From positions 1 to 19,173 of the forward strand of contig JAKOGH010000522.1 in assembly GCA_024811115.1 (NCBI GenBank): a DNA stretch of 19,173 nucleotides. Direction: 5' to 3'. Source of the DNA: Terana coerulea. Its lineage: Eukaryota > Basidiomycota > Agaricomycetes > Polyporales > Phanerochaetaceae. The position numbers and the translations under genes were made by a program. This document shows, one piece after another, positions 1 to 9,398 of the stretch (the stretch's first letter is position 1; every line of letters begins with the position of its first letter). Below the pieces are notes generated by a model. The model made no database searches. It saw only the letters and a program-made list of their open reading frames with translations, and was not told the DNA's origin.

Positions 1-468
1 GCTCGCTCGGGAGGAGGCCACTCACCACTAAATGTTGGCTAATAGAACGCATATCGCCGCTATAGAGTCATTTCGTGAACAACGTCTGTGCTTCGTACCC
101 CGGCCTCTACGCCAGTCAATCCATAGCTCGTTAACTGACCGCTGTCCCGCAAGCCAACTATACCTGGAATTTTAGAGTGGAAAGCTGGCAAAGTTATGGT
201 TATCAATGTGGAAGCAAAGCTATCGCGCTATGGACACTTGCTGGAATGCACCCTGTCGGATTTCCTTGCTGTGTTTCCGACAAGCTTGCTTCGCTTGCTA
301 CCTATTCCGCGTACAATCACCCCTTTTGCCAACCTTTTGCTACAGTTTTGCTCCAACAAATTCCTGATTAGCTTGGGATGAGTGAGATGTAATACCCATA
401 ACACTGACAGGGAGCACCGAACGCAAGTCGAGTAAAATAGCCGCCTCACCTCGATCTTAATCTTCATC
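1..468. other. 5' flank without a recognisable gene
   Basis: No reading frame here has recognisable protein features. The short ORFs on both strands look like chance openings. The stretch probably holds the promoter and 5' leader of the BTB gene that starts at 469. I see no repeat, tRNA or clear core promoter motif. Confidence 0.4.
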
Positions 469-1477
469 ATGGCGAACGACAACTTAGAAGTGAACCACAA
501 CCAACCTAATGCTTTCACCACACCGACGTACTCCCAGCAGTCCAGATTTTGGTTCGACGATGGCTCCGTAATCGTATCGCTGGCGAAAGACCGGTTCAAG
601 CTGCACAAATCACTCATATGCCGCCAGTCGTCCTTGCTTGCGTCGCTGCCAGTGTCTCGCGTCGAGGGCGTAGACCTACCTGTGCTACAGATACCTCAGG
701 ATCTTGCAAATGTACAGGATTTTACTGCGCTTCTCGAGCACCTGTACCACGATGTGTGCGTTTCTTTTCATACCACATTTCCAGTCGACCTAAGGCCACG
801 ACCCGGTCTTGTTGCTCACAATGTACGTTTAAGGCCAATAGATTCCGCACCCCTGTCAACCGTGTCGTCTGTACTCCGCGTCACAGCTGTGAAGAGACTT
901 GATATTCCGCGCGTATACTCCGTAGCTCGAGCACAATTTGCGCGACTGCTCCAGCCGAGCCCAGGCTTAGCGCGGTTTACACCCCAGAGAATCCCGAAGA
1001 AGCGTTGACCCTGGCTGTAGAGCACGACATTCCCTCTGTGAGTGCCTTCGGGGTAATATGTATGTGTATAATCCTGACTATGACCCAGGTTCAGAAAGCG
1101 TTGTACTACAGTGTTGCCACGACCTCGCACTTTGAGCCAGATTCCTCGCACCCTCGCTGCCTCCACATGTCGTGGCTAACTGCGCCTCCTTGCAAGAAGA
1201 GCTCATCGCGCACTTTACACCCATCCTGTTCACTGTCGCGACAGCTGGCCACATGGTATGCACGGACGTATTCGCGGAGGAGTGGATGCCGACGGTCATC
1301 GCGCCTGCGTTAGAGAACAACGGATTATGCAGGCCCGTCGAGACCTTGCGGGCAATTCAGGATGTGGACTGGGCAGAGAAGGGGTTGTGTGGGGAGTGTT
1401 GTGCTGAAAAGAGGGCGGAATGGGAGGAGGAGGTAAGGGTCGTGTGGGAGCTGGTGGATAAGTCGTTAGGAGTGTAA
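469..1477 (+). pseudogene. BTB/POZ-domain protein, broken by two apparent frameshifts
   Basis: The ATG at 469 opens a frame with a typical Agaricomycete BTB start: SRFWFDDGSVIVSLAKDRFK, then LHKSLICRQSSLLASLP and FTALLEHLYHDV. BTB proteins dimerise and often act as Cul3 ubiquitin-ligase adaptors; that role is inferred from the family. The C-terminal half is also readable but in other frames. YTPENPEEALTLAVEHDIPS lies in the third frame from about 978. A likely intron follows, GTGAGT at 1038 to CAG at 1088 (51 nt) or to TCAG at 1094, leading into KALYYSVATTSHFEP. From about 1136 to the stop at 1477 the second frame reads LPPHVVANCASLQEELIAHF and ends WAEKGLCGECCAEKRAEWEE, a usual tail for these proteins. 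Each frame change fits a one-base deletion, near 975-990 and near 1131-1142. A second intron may lie after 753 (donor GTGTGC), but I could not place its acceptor. Either the gene is decaying or the assembly has two base errors. Confidence 0.65.
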
Positions 1478-1751
1478 CACTGGTCGGTACACGAAGGATG
1501 TGGTCGTATGCACAGTAAGCTGATATGAAATGCTGCAGATCGCATATAACACAATCAAGAACAATGTGTATAACTTGTGCAATTGAAGACGGAAGGCATT
1601 CGCCAAGTATTAGAAAAAGTGTCGTATTTCGTCGACATCCTCCTCTAGAGCGGTCCTTTATAGTCCCCATGTTGCGTCTTTTCATCCTTACCCTCTTCAG
1701 TTGTTTTCACCTCTGCTTTCCACCATGCACACCGCTCTACGTCTTCGTCCG

Positions 1752-3456
1752 TCATCTTGAGATCTTCCTCTTCCGTGATTGTACGCGCGTACTGGTCCGT
1801 TTTCCGCCGCGCGTTTGTCTTGGGAATGGCAGCAGCAGATTCCACAAACCCACGAGAAGAGGGAGATGCCGACGGCAGTTCCACAAACGATGTAGCTGAC
1901 CTTGTGCTACAGCCAAGCCCCTGCTGCTTTGATATGCCATCTCGTCCCAGGCACGGGAGAACTCGTCGACACTGACCAGGAACTCGTGTCTCTTTGTTGG
2001 AGTCTCGCAGAGCCAGAGGTCAAGCACCTGAAGACGATGCAGGTGGACATTCCTTCCGTTCAGCTTGTACGAAGTTGGCGCAGCGAGAACATCCTGCATC
2101 GCAAACAGCACCACACGGGGTCCGAACCTAGGACACTGGGGAGATTGCGACCAACACGTACGCATTGAATACGGATCTTGCCAGCGCGCGTAGCATCCGG
2201 TAAGGATGTCCAAGCCAAATTGCGATCTATGTGAGACTTGAGTCTATCCACTTGTCGAACGTCGATGTTCAGAGTAAGCTCTCCGATCTCGTCGCAAGCG
2301 CATATGATTTGGTCAATGTCCTTCCAGCTTGCATTTGTTAGGCCTTCTCCCAGAATGCTACGATATCCTGGACCAAATTCAAAGGTAACCTGGATGCGAT
2401 TAATTGCCGGCAGGGCGGCCATTGCGCCGAGGTCAAATCGCAAAGAGCATAGATATTCGGGCGGCGCGGTTGTGCCTTGGCGGCACGAGATGAATGTTAT
2501 GCAAGTGTCTGTGTTAAACATGTATTCATGCAATTGTATGATATTCGTAAAGCTGTGCGGCTTACCCCAGTATGATAATGACAGCCATGTGCCAGGCGTA
2601 TCCGGGTCAAGCGATTGGAGAGAGTACTGAGCGAGTTGAAGGATGGACTCCCTGAGAGTTTGGTGTATATGTGGGTAGCTTCGATATAATCTTGTGTGTA
2701 GTAATGCGGAATACATGAGAGCTAGCTCTCTAGCTGTTCCACCGCAGTTTGCGATCTCTATGTATTCGAGGCTGCGGCTGCCATAAGCCGGGAAGGTGCT
2801 GCCTGAAAGTGACGACACTGATGCTTCCGGAAATTGCAGTACCCTGCAAATGAGGCGAGTAAGGGTTGGGATCTCTAGAATGAGGCGAATAAAGTCCGCA
2901 GCATGTCTGAAATGCAGGTCGTAAAGATACAAGGTGTTTACTAGGTAAACACGTCCAGGTATGGTTCTTGGGAGAGAGGCGGATAAGGATCGAGGTGCAT
3001 ATACAAGCCCTCGACCCTTGTCCAAAATTAAAATGGAGCGGCTGCCGCTGACGGAGAAGAAGGGCTGTCTGTGTATCTTGATAAAGAAGCTGTAAAGCCA
3101 GGGTTCGCATTCCCCACTGCTTCGTACAGCCCAGCCAGTGACGCACTCCTCGAAGGTCCGGACTTCGCGCACTGGAAGCTGAACTTGGTCGATAAACCGT
3201 AGGAACTTGCCGCAATTGTTGGAGTGTATGTGGAGTTGGCGTTCCATGCCCCTTCGACATATCGTCGCCCAGTAGCGGCATACCAAGCTACACATTCCCA
3301 GCACCCTCTCCTTCTCCTCAGCTCTCAACTCTGCGACTAAGTCGTCCAGTATCTTCCTGATGACTTCAGGCGGAAGGTATACCCCGTTGCAAAGCCGCTG
3401 CCGAAGGATAAAAGAGAAGATATGTGAGTAGTGGGTCGGGGAGTGCTCAGACTCAT
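1752..3456 (-). CDS. F-box-like protein, paralog F1 (frame-broken near both ends)
   Basis: A long minus frame from 3553 to 2060 carries the family hallmarks: LPPEVIRKILDDL, then VLGMCSLVCRYWATICRRGM (F-box-like), ECEPWLYSFF, SLSASLPRTIPGRV and LHFRHAADFIRL. Its likely role is substrate recognition in an SCF ubiquitin ligase, inferred from the F-box. An intron at 2565-2509 (57 nt, GTAAGC...CACAG) splits a GAC codon exactly as in F2. Two problems remain. No ATG precedes the F-box in this frame; the nearest good start, at 3456 (MSLSTPRPTTHISS), is in the neighbouring frame. At the 3' end the conserved FAMQDVLAAPTSYKLNG block and its continuation, to a stop at 1752, lie in another frame. Either one base was lost around 2110-2125, or a 68-nt intron (2161-2094, GTACGT...GCAG, phase 0) is removed. 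A third frame stays open to 1645 with an acidic, charged sequence (TITEEEDLKMTDEDVE) that could be an older C-terminal tail. Gene identity is firm; whether it is functional is not. Confidence 0.7.
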
Positions 3457-3553
3457 AGAGTAAGGTGAGATAGAGAGGGGGAGCGGAGGCGAATGATGAT
3501 GAAGGAACCCCACAGGGTCTCGTTGTGAAGGTTGTGTAAACAATGCGGTACAC

Positions 3554-4542
3554 GTCGTGCTCGAAGCTCTGCGCCGCAGCCTAGTATCTTTCGGGACGCA
3601 GAGAGCTGTGCGTGCCTATCGTCCACTGGGAACAAAATTGAGGCCATGCATTCGAAGCCAGAAACTCGTGCACAGCATAGTACATACAACGAATGCTGCA
3701 GCACCGCTTTGTAAGGAAGCTGCTTCAAGGGAAGCAAACCCCCGCAGCAGAAAGGTGAGGTGACTAGGCTCTTCTCCCGTTCAGTACGAGCACTCTCAGC
3801 GCCGACTCTAAAGCAGGAGAGGTCTGACACTCGAGAGAGGCTGTGCAGGGAGATGATCGGGGCAATGTGCCGCGTACGCACTGGGTGGGACTAGTGAATA
3901 CTCATGCCTCTACCAGGAATGCCGCCAGGTGGTGCCGCTCAGCTCGTAGCTTCAGGAGACAACGGATAGAAGAGTGACGGTAGCGGGAGGAGGCAAGAGG
4001 AGGCCAGGCACCGTGCGTGAACCGTTGTTTTGATCCCGGGCACGTGGGAAACGCCACAAAGCTCGCAACTGAAACCGGTTAGCGAAAGCTCTCTTGCCCT
4101 CACTATAGCTCCTAAGGAGAGGCATACGTTATGAATTAGATATCAACGGAAGCCCATATCGAAACAAAAAATGTGCCTTACCAGCAGGATGTTGTAGGAG
4201 GAGCTGCAGAGGAGTCGAGTAATGGGCCATCCGACGTTGCCAAACCACACCGACAGCCAAGAGACGTGACACGAGATAGTTTGCACAAGATGCAATAGCA
4301 CTGGAAAAGGCTCGATGTGAGGACGAGCATCCAGTACATTAGCATTGTGTTCAGAAGGAATGCAATGCAAGCAGTCATTACGGGAGTTCTACGATACGAC
4401 GCACGAGTTCCTTCGCACCTAAAGTGTCCATGCATGTCCAGTCCATATTGCCTGCACCTCTGCCCACGTCCACCTCCCTCGCCTCCACATCGTGGTCCTC
4501 TACGTCGTTGCGCGCAGTGTGATGTTGATGATGCAATATATC
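3554..4542. other. Intergenic region between F1 and the Chs4-like gene
   Basis: About 1 kb lies between the 5' end of F1 and the stop codon of the Chs4-like gene, both on the minus strand. It should hold the F1 promoter and the Chs4-like 3' UTR. The ORFs here, including those at 4143-4370 and 4178-4558 on the minus strand, lack domain-like features. I see no tRNA, array or transposon end. Confidence 0.4.
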
Positions 4543-6145
4543 TTACATAATGACACAATCTTTGTCTTTCGGGCCCTTGCCCGAGCCCTCGTCGCTACCC
4601 GGCGCGTCGCGGTGCAGCATCGCGCCAGGCCCGCCCGGCGCAGCAATAGGTGCCGAGCTCTTTAGCCGCTGCGCGGCCCGCTTGTCGCCCAGGTCGGAGG
4701 CACGTTTGTACCACTTGATTGCTCTGAGGACTAGTAAGCAAGAGCAATGATATACGAGGAGAAACGAGGACGTACTCGGGCAGATTGGGGTCGGTGCCAA
4801 TGCCAACTTCGAGGAAGTACCCGCAGGCATACATCGCTTTCACAAGCCCTGCTTCGGCGGCCTTCCGTGCCCAGAGGAAGGCCTCGGTGTCTGACTGCGG
4901 TAGAACACCCGGCGAGCCTACGAGGTACCATGCTGTCAGCGCAAAGCAAGCGTCCCGGTGGTTTTGCTGCGCTGCGATGTTCTGTTGACAATATGAGCTG
5001 ACGTACGAAAAGGCGAGTTGGGAACATACGTAATAGTGTATGGATAGTGCTGGATCCTGCGGACAGCCCATCTTGCCGTACTCGTAGCACTCTCCCAGCC
5101 TAAACGCACTCGGCGCATATCCCAGCTCCGACGCCTGCGCGAGCAGCTCGGCGGCGTACTCAAAGTCCACGAATAGGACGTTGTCGATGCCGCGCTCGTG
5201 CAGCAGCGCAAGCTCATGAAGCGCGTGCGGGAACTCGGCGGTCGCGTGCTCGGCGGAGCGCTTCAGCCACTTCACGCCCTCTTTGGGGCTCTTGCTCAGA
5301 CCGAGCTCGCCGTTGAGCTCCGCGATGCCGAGGCGGTACATCGCGCCAGGGTGCAGCGCCGCGGCGGCCTTCTTGTAGAACGTGAGTGCCTTGCCGGACT
5401 CGCGCCGACAGCCCCAGCCGTTCTCGCAGCAAGTGCCGGCGCGGTACGCTGCGTCGGGGTGCCCGTGCTTCGCGGCGAGGACGAAGAGCGGGTACGCGCG
5501 GTCGAAGTCCTGGCGGTTCTTGTGCGTGCCGATGCCGTTGGCGTAGCAGTCGGCGAGAAAGTATTGTGACGGCATGTGCCCGCGGTCGGCGTTGCGCTTG
5601 AGGAGGGACGTCGCTTCCCGGATGAGGTCTTCCCGCTTCTGGACCGCTTTCTCGACGTCCATTACGTTTCCGGGTGTCGGTGTGGGCATGGGCATGGTCT
5701 TGGATGCGTCAATCATGAAGACAGCAAACTCGAACTGGACGTCCGGGTCTTGGGTTTTCTTGGCGTTCGTCCGGTAAAGCTCGAGGGTGCGCTCATGAGA
5801 AAGCAGAGCCGCCTGCTTGCCGGGACGGAGATGTGAATGGTCGAGGATGGGACCCTGCGCAATCGACGGTGACGGTGCACGAACGGACTGCGATGTTATG
5901 GACGGCGGCTCCTGGAAGTTGGTCTGCGAGCCCGTGTAGAAGTCATCTCCATCGGGAGAGAACGCCTCGGGCCCTGAGCCGTAGTCATACTGAGGTTGTG
6001 GGGGTATATCGTCTCTTGGACGTGACTGAGAGCGTCGTGAAGGAGAGTACTGCGAGTTTGGACGGATAGGCGGGGGCAGGTCGCGCGGAGGCCTGAACGC
6101 TGGGTCCGCGACGGATGCTGGACGTGATGAAGACTGTGCGTACAT
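4543..6145 (-). CDS. chs4: Sel1-repeat chitin synthase activator, Chs4/Skt5 type, with CaaX box
   Basis: Three exons (6145-5030, 4981-4776, 4723-4543) encode 500 residues. Intron 1 (5029-4982, 48 nt, GTATGT...CAACAG) and intron 2 (4775-4724, 52 nt, GTACGT...CTCAG) are both needed: removing them gives HYYNIAAQQNHRDACFALTA and NLPEAIKWYKRASDLGDKRA. Residues 1-110 are Pro/Ser/Arg-rich and look disordered. Residues from about 160 to 470 form a series of Sel1-like repeats, for example SQYFLADCYANGIGT, AAYRAGTCCENGWGC and SAFRLGECYEYGKMG. The protein ends in CVIM, a canonical CaaX box for prenylation. In yeast, Chs4/Skt5 binds and activates chitin synthase III at sites of cell-wall growth, and prenylation aids its membrane targeting; the same role is inferred here. 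The ATG at 6145 is the first in frame. No defect is visible. A basidiomycete paralog of the same family (CSR-type) is possible, so the exact orthology is uncertain. Confidence 0.88.
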
Positions 6146-6687
6146 GACAAGGGACCCTGTGAGAGGATACGGCGACGAACGGGCTTAACCAATGGGGACA
6201 AGCAGCTGCAGTGGAAATGCGTAAAAGGTTGAGCGCTAAAGCGGCGACGACGACGAGGACAGGATGGCTCCGGCCGCGGTCGTCGTTGGTCGTGGAGGTG
6301 GAAAGCAAGAATATAATTAGCGCACGTCGGGCGTCGCTCAAACGTGCCTTGAAATGGAGCGCCGAAGCAGGCCGACGTCAAACCCTAAATTTGGTCAAAT
6401 TCGGGCCGTGTTCAGGGCAGGGCTAAAAGTAAGACTGACTGAACGTGAACGGGCAAGTAGCTTGCTTCAGTCCATATCGTACACAGTCGTTGCGCTGAAG
6501 TACTTTTTTCTTCTCGAATCACCATCCTTCCACAGATGAATTCCCAAAGCATATGAGCTAGAAGATGTAGTCTTAGTCCACCTATCAACCTACGGCTCGT
6601 TGAACGTAATTCAATATTATTCCTGGCTTCAGCTCTCGGACATTCCTAGGCTCGCACCCCAGGTCCTTCCAACTCATTTAGATCAAC
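6146..6687. other. Upstream region of the Chs4-like gene
   Basis: This is the likely promoter of the minus-strand Chs4-like gene. An AT-rich ATATAATTA stretch near 6310 lies about 165 bp upstream of its ATG and could be a TATA-like element, but that is weak evidence. The ORFs here have no recognisable domain. Confidence 0.3.
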
Positions 6688-6975
6688 ATGGCTATGGAAA
6701 ATGTATGTCCATTGGACGAATGTTGGTGGACTTTCAACAAAGGTCCGGCGCCGAGTCTGTCCTTGAGCAGTGCCACAGATGCCAATGCCCGGGCGTGTTG
6801 TGGTACGTCCGCAGTCCTTACTGAGCTCTTATACTCTGCCAACGAGCTCACAGACGACGCATTGCTCACACGCGTGATGCGCATGCTTGCAAACTTTCAG
6901 TGCATGGTTCAAATTGCCACTTGTTACCCCACTTTGCCAGGTTCCTGTGCGAGCATGAAGCCTGAACTGGCATAG
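6688..6975 (+). CDS. Small hypothetical ORF, weak support
   Basis: An ATG-initiated frame of 95 codons (MAMENVCPLDECWWTFNKGP...) ends at a TAG. It contains an intron-like segment at about 6804-6854 (51 nt, GTACGT...CTCACAG). Removing it keeps the frame and gives ARACCDDALLTRVMRMLANF. I recognise no family, signal peptide or membrane segment. It lies between the Chs4-like promoter and the membrane-protein gene and may be chance. The flanking stretch 6976-7244 holds nothing I can name. Confidence 0.2.
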   Translation: MAMENVCPLDECWWTFNKGPAPSLSLSSATDANARACCGTSAVLTELLYSANELTDDALLTRVMRMLANFQCMVQIATCYPTLPGSCASMKPELA

Positions 6976-7244
6976 ACAGTATTGTACGTCAAGGCTATGC
7001 ACTTTCGCTCTTTCATTTCCGGTTATGTACTCACCATTTGTGTCCCTAACTAGCCCTCGATGATCGTGCAAGGAACATGTCTGCAAATGAAGTTTGCGCT
7101 TACTCACAACTTATGGGCGTCGTCAATAAGCTGCGAGAGTCCTGGTAATTGCTCAGCGCTAGAAACGGTGTGCTGGCTCCTTAAAGCGAAGGGCGTGAGC
7201 TCTTCTGAGGTCCAGTAGTCCAGAGACGTTCTTTCCAGTACGCT

Positions 7245-8847
7245 ATGTTGCCCACCTCCGACCTTGGTTAGTTCCAATCTCTGCTGCCGTTACCAACCCA
7301 CTCACCAAAACAACACTAGTTGCATCTAGGACCGATTGGATGCCAGAGCCTGCGTTTCGTGGGACGTTTGGTGTGTTCTCGCTTTGCGCGAGCACCATGG
7401 TTATCAGTGTATGGAGCGCCGTGCATATGGATATCCCGACCGTACGAGCGACCATCCTACAATCCTTTGTCACCAACGTCGCATGGATGGTTGCGGCCCT
7501 CTTTTGCCCAGAAATGATGTTGTTGATTTCCTTCAACCAGCGGATGAATGCCAGGGCTGTGTTAAAGGATGCCTTGATGCTGCTGAATACCAAGCTTTGC
7601 TGTGCAAAGGACGACGAGAAAGAGGTACGTACGGCGTTGTTGATGAAGTCTGTTCCAAAATTCAATATTTCGGCTAGGCTGGAGATGGTCGGACACCAGG
7701 TGCAGAAAATGCTGGCATCAGTACTTCCCGGCGGCGGCATCCTTTCACGCTCGTACACGGTTTCTACGCATCTATGGGTGGCTATGTCTTCGACCTTCTT
7801 GACGACGACGGCCAAGACGGCGGTCCTCGGTTCCTCTCCTCAGGACGGACTTGGGTCTCCCTTACCTCGTCCGGCATTCGATTTCTCATACAATACGACC
7901 CCGACCTCATCCCCGATCTGTCCCAGACCTCCATTACCGACAGAACTAAAGCGAGTAGCCTCAGCAAGGCGCTTCTGCTTGGTCAAGTCGCATGGTTCTG
8001 CACCAACTGCGCATCAAGGCTTGCGCAGGGGCTTCCACTGAGCCTCCTCGAGGTGTCCACCGTCGCGCACGGGCTGTGTACGCTAGTGACGTATCTCCTG
8101 TGGTGGTCTAAACCGTTGAATGTGGCGGAGCCGTCGCCCGTTCGAGGTCTTCGTGCACGCGAGGCATGCGCGTTGATGGCGATGTGCAGCGCAGAGGAAG
8201 TGCACGTTTTGTGTGGCACGATGTGTGTCCGCTTCCCCGCGGAGATGAACTCCGTCGGTGGGCTCCAGTCGGTCGGCCGTACTGGAGATGCATCGCACTC
8301 TGCGGAATCGCTCCTCCCTCAAGACGTCTTTCCCCCGGAGGAACGCGAGGCAGCGTTGCAGCAGGGCCTGTCCGGTCCAACTCCTGTCATGCTTCGCCCT
8401 GGAAAACGTTGCCTGGCCGGTACTCCTTTCACGCCGAGCAGCCAACCAGCACACGCGTCCCTACGGAGCCTCAGGTCTCGAATATTGTTCGGCTCGCGCG
8501 CCGTACCATGGTACGCACTCGAACGAGCAGCAGACTCTTCCGTCGCTCTTCAGGCAGAGGACGTCGAACGCTGGACATTGGCTTCAAAGGCTATGCAACG
8601 TTACGGCTTGGCCATCGGAGACGAGGCGTTGCATCCAGACAAGCCCTACGTCTGCACCAAATCGACCCTACAGTCCTCCACCGACTTCAAGGGGCGAAGC
8701 CTGCAAGGCATCGTCCGTTCGAACCTCGCGGCGTCTGCGCTCACGCTCATCTACGGCCTGCCGCACCTTCTCGGGTGGAATGCTCAGTTCCCATCCGCGG
8801 CGGAACAGGTGTTTTGGCGGGTCGCGACTGTGGTGGTCACTTGCTAG
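7245..8847 (+). CDS. Multi-pass membrane protein of a fungal-specific family, truncated by a TAG
   Basis: Three exons (7245-7266, 7320-7624, 7678-8847) encode 498 residues. Intron 1 (53 nt, GTTAGT...ACTAG) and intron 2 (53 nt, GTACGT...GGCTAG) both keep the frame. The second removes the only frame change in the upstream half. The layout matches a family of Agaricomycete transmembrane proteins of unknown function: RGTF and a first hydrophobic segment at about 22-43, ALFCPEMMLL at about 67-76, FTLVHGFYASMGGYVFD at 132-148, LLLGQVAWFC at about 208-217, and YLLWWSKPLNV at 248-258. The closing part reads YGLPHLLGWNAQFPSAAEQV, then FWRVATVVVTC and TAG at 8845-8847. The same frame continues past this stop with the expected last membrane segments (see 8848-9075), so this copy has lost about 75 residues. 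Family membership is from memory of similar proteins; the stop is seen directly. Confidence 0.72.
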
Positions 8848-9075
8848 GGCGCGGCCATGGCGTTCACTGTCGCACTCATTGTCGTCGTACGCATGTGTCT
8901 CGGGAACTACACGGGAGAACGGCGCGGGGAGACAGGGCTCGTTGCCGCGGCCGCAGTGCCCTACATAGTGACGGCCGGGTTTTTGCTTATCGAAAGCTTG
9001 CGGCAGCTACCCTATCTCCCTCCTGGGGCATATGCGCTCCCGTCCTGGTCAAACTACTGGCCTCATTTTTCTTGA
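8848..9075 (+). pseudogene. Stranded C-terminus of the membrane-protein gene, beyond the premature TAG
   Basis: Directly after the TAG at 8845-8847 the same frame reads GAAMAFTVALIVVVRMCLG, then VAAAAVPYIVTAGFLLIESL and LPPGAYALPSWSNYWPHFS, ending at 9075. Two hydrophobic segments and the closing SWSNYWPHFS match how intact family members end, so one base change in the TAG separates this from the gene upstream. It could be translated only by readthrough, or if the TAG is an assembly error. An intron ending in this TAG (GTGTTT...GCTAG, 39 nt) is possible on paper but would delete the conserved FWRVATVVV. Confidence 0.65.
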
Positions 9076-9398
9076 CGCGCTTCAAGGTCCATGCATGCGG
9101 GTCTCCCGATGTACATTGGCATAGGCGGACTCCCCCGTGAACATCGTATCCACTTGTGCGTAACGTATCTCATACATACACAGGTAGCTCAGCCACATTT
9201 GTTATTAATACAGCAATTGCACAGGCAGGAACAGGTCCTATATTAGAGACATCTATACCAACTAGATGATCAAGACGTACAAGAAATATGAGCAAAGATC
9301 TCGACGGTATGGCTTTACCTACGCTGTAGCAGGACATGACTAGGGTAAATAGTGGATTAATTAGAACATTCAAGGATTCAAGTAAAATGACAACACCC
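9076..9398. other. Convergent 3' intergenic region
   Basis: This AT-richer stretch separates the 3' ends of the membrane-protein gene (+) and the nuclear-type protein gene (-), which converge. Both 3' UTRs and terminators should lie here. No coding frame is supported; the minus ORF at 9170-9490 runs into the real gene in another frame. Confidence 0.4.

Noticed and set aside
913..970. 58-nt GTATAC...TTAG intron to explain the first BTB frame change
   Set aside because: It leads into the wrong frame and would delete the conserved YSVARAQFARLL stretch.
5198..5836. Several plus-strand ORFs over the Chs4-like gene
   Set aside because: They are antisense shadows of a gene with clear Sel1 repeats and good splice sites.
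7625..7745. Frameshift in the membrane-protein gene between its first and second halves
   Set aside because: A 53-nt intron (GTACGT...GGCTAG, 7625-7677) in phase 0 joins the two frames and matches the size of the gene's first intron.
7243..7815. 190-codon ORF on the minus strand
   Set aside because: It is antisense to the membrane-protein exons, which have family-like sequence and matching introns on the plus strand; no domain is recognisable in the antisense reading.
8809..8847. 39-nt intron ending in the premature TAG of the membrane-protein gene
   Set aside because: It would remove FWRVATVVV, part of a segment expected in the family, and the donor is poor.
8166..9140. 324-codon and 236-codon ORFs (8166-9140, 8258-8968) in the other two plus frames over the membrane-protein exon
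   Set aside because: All three frames are open because the region is GC-rich and stop-poor. Only the first frame shows hydrophobic segments and family blocks at both ends; the others are Arg/Ser/Pro-rich.
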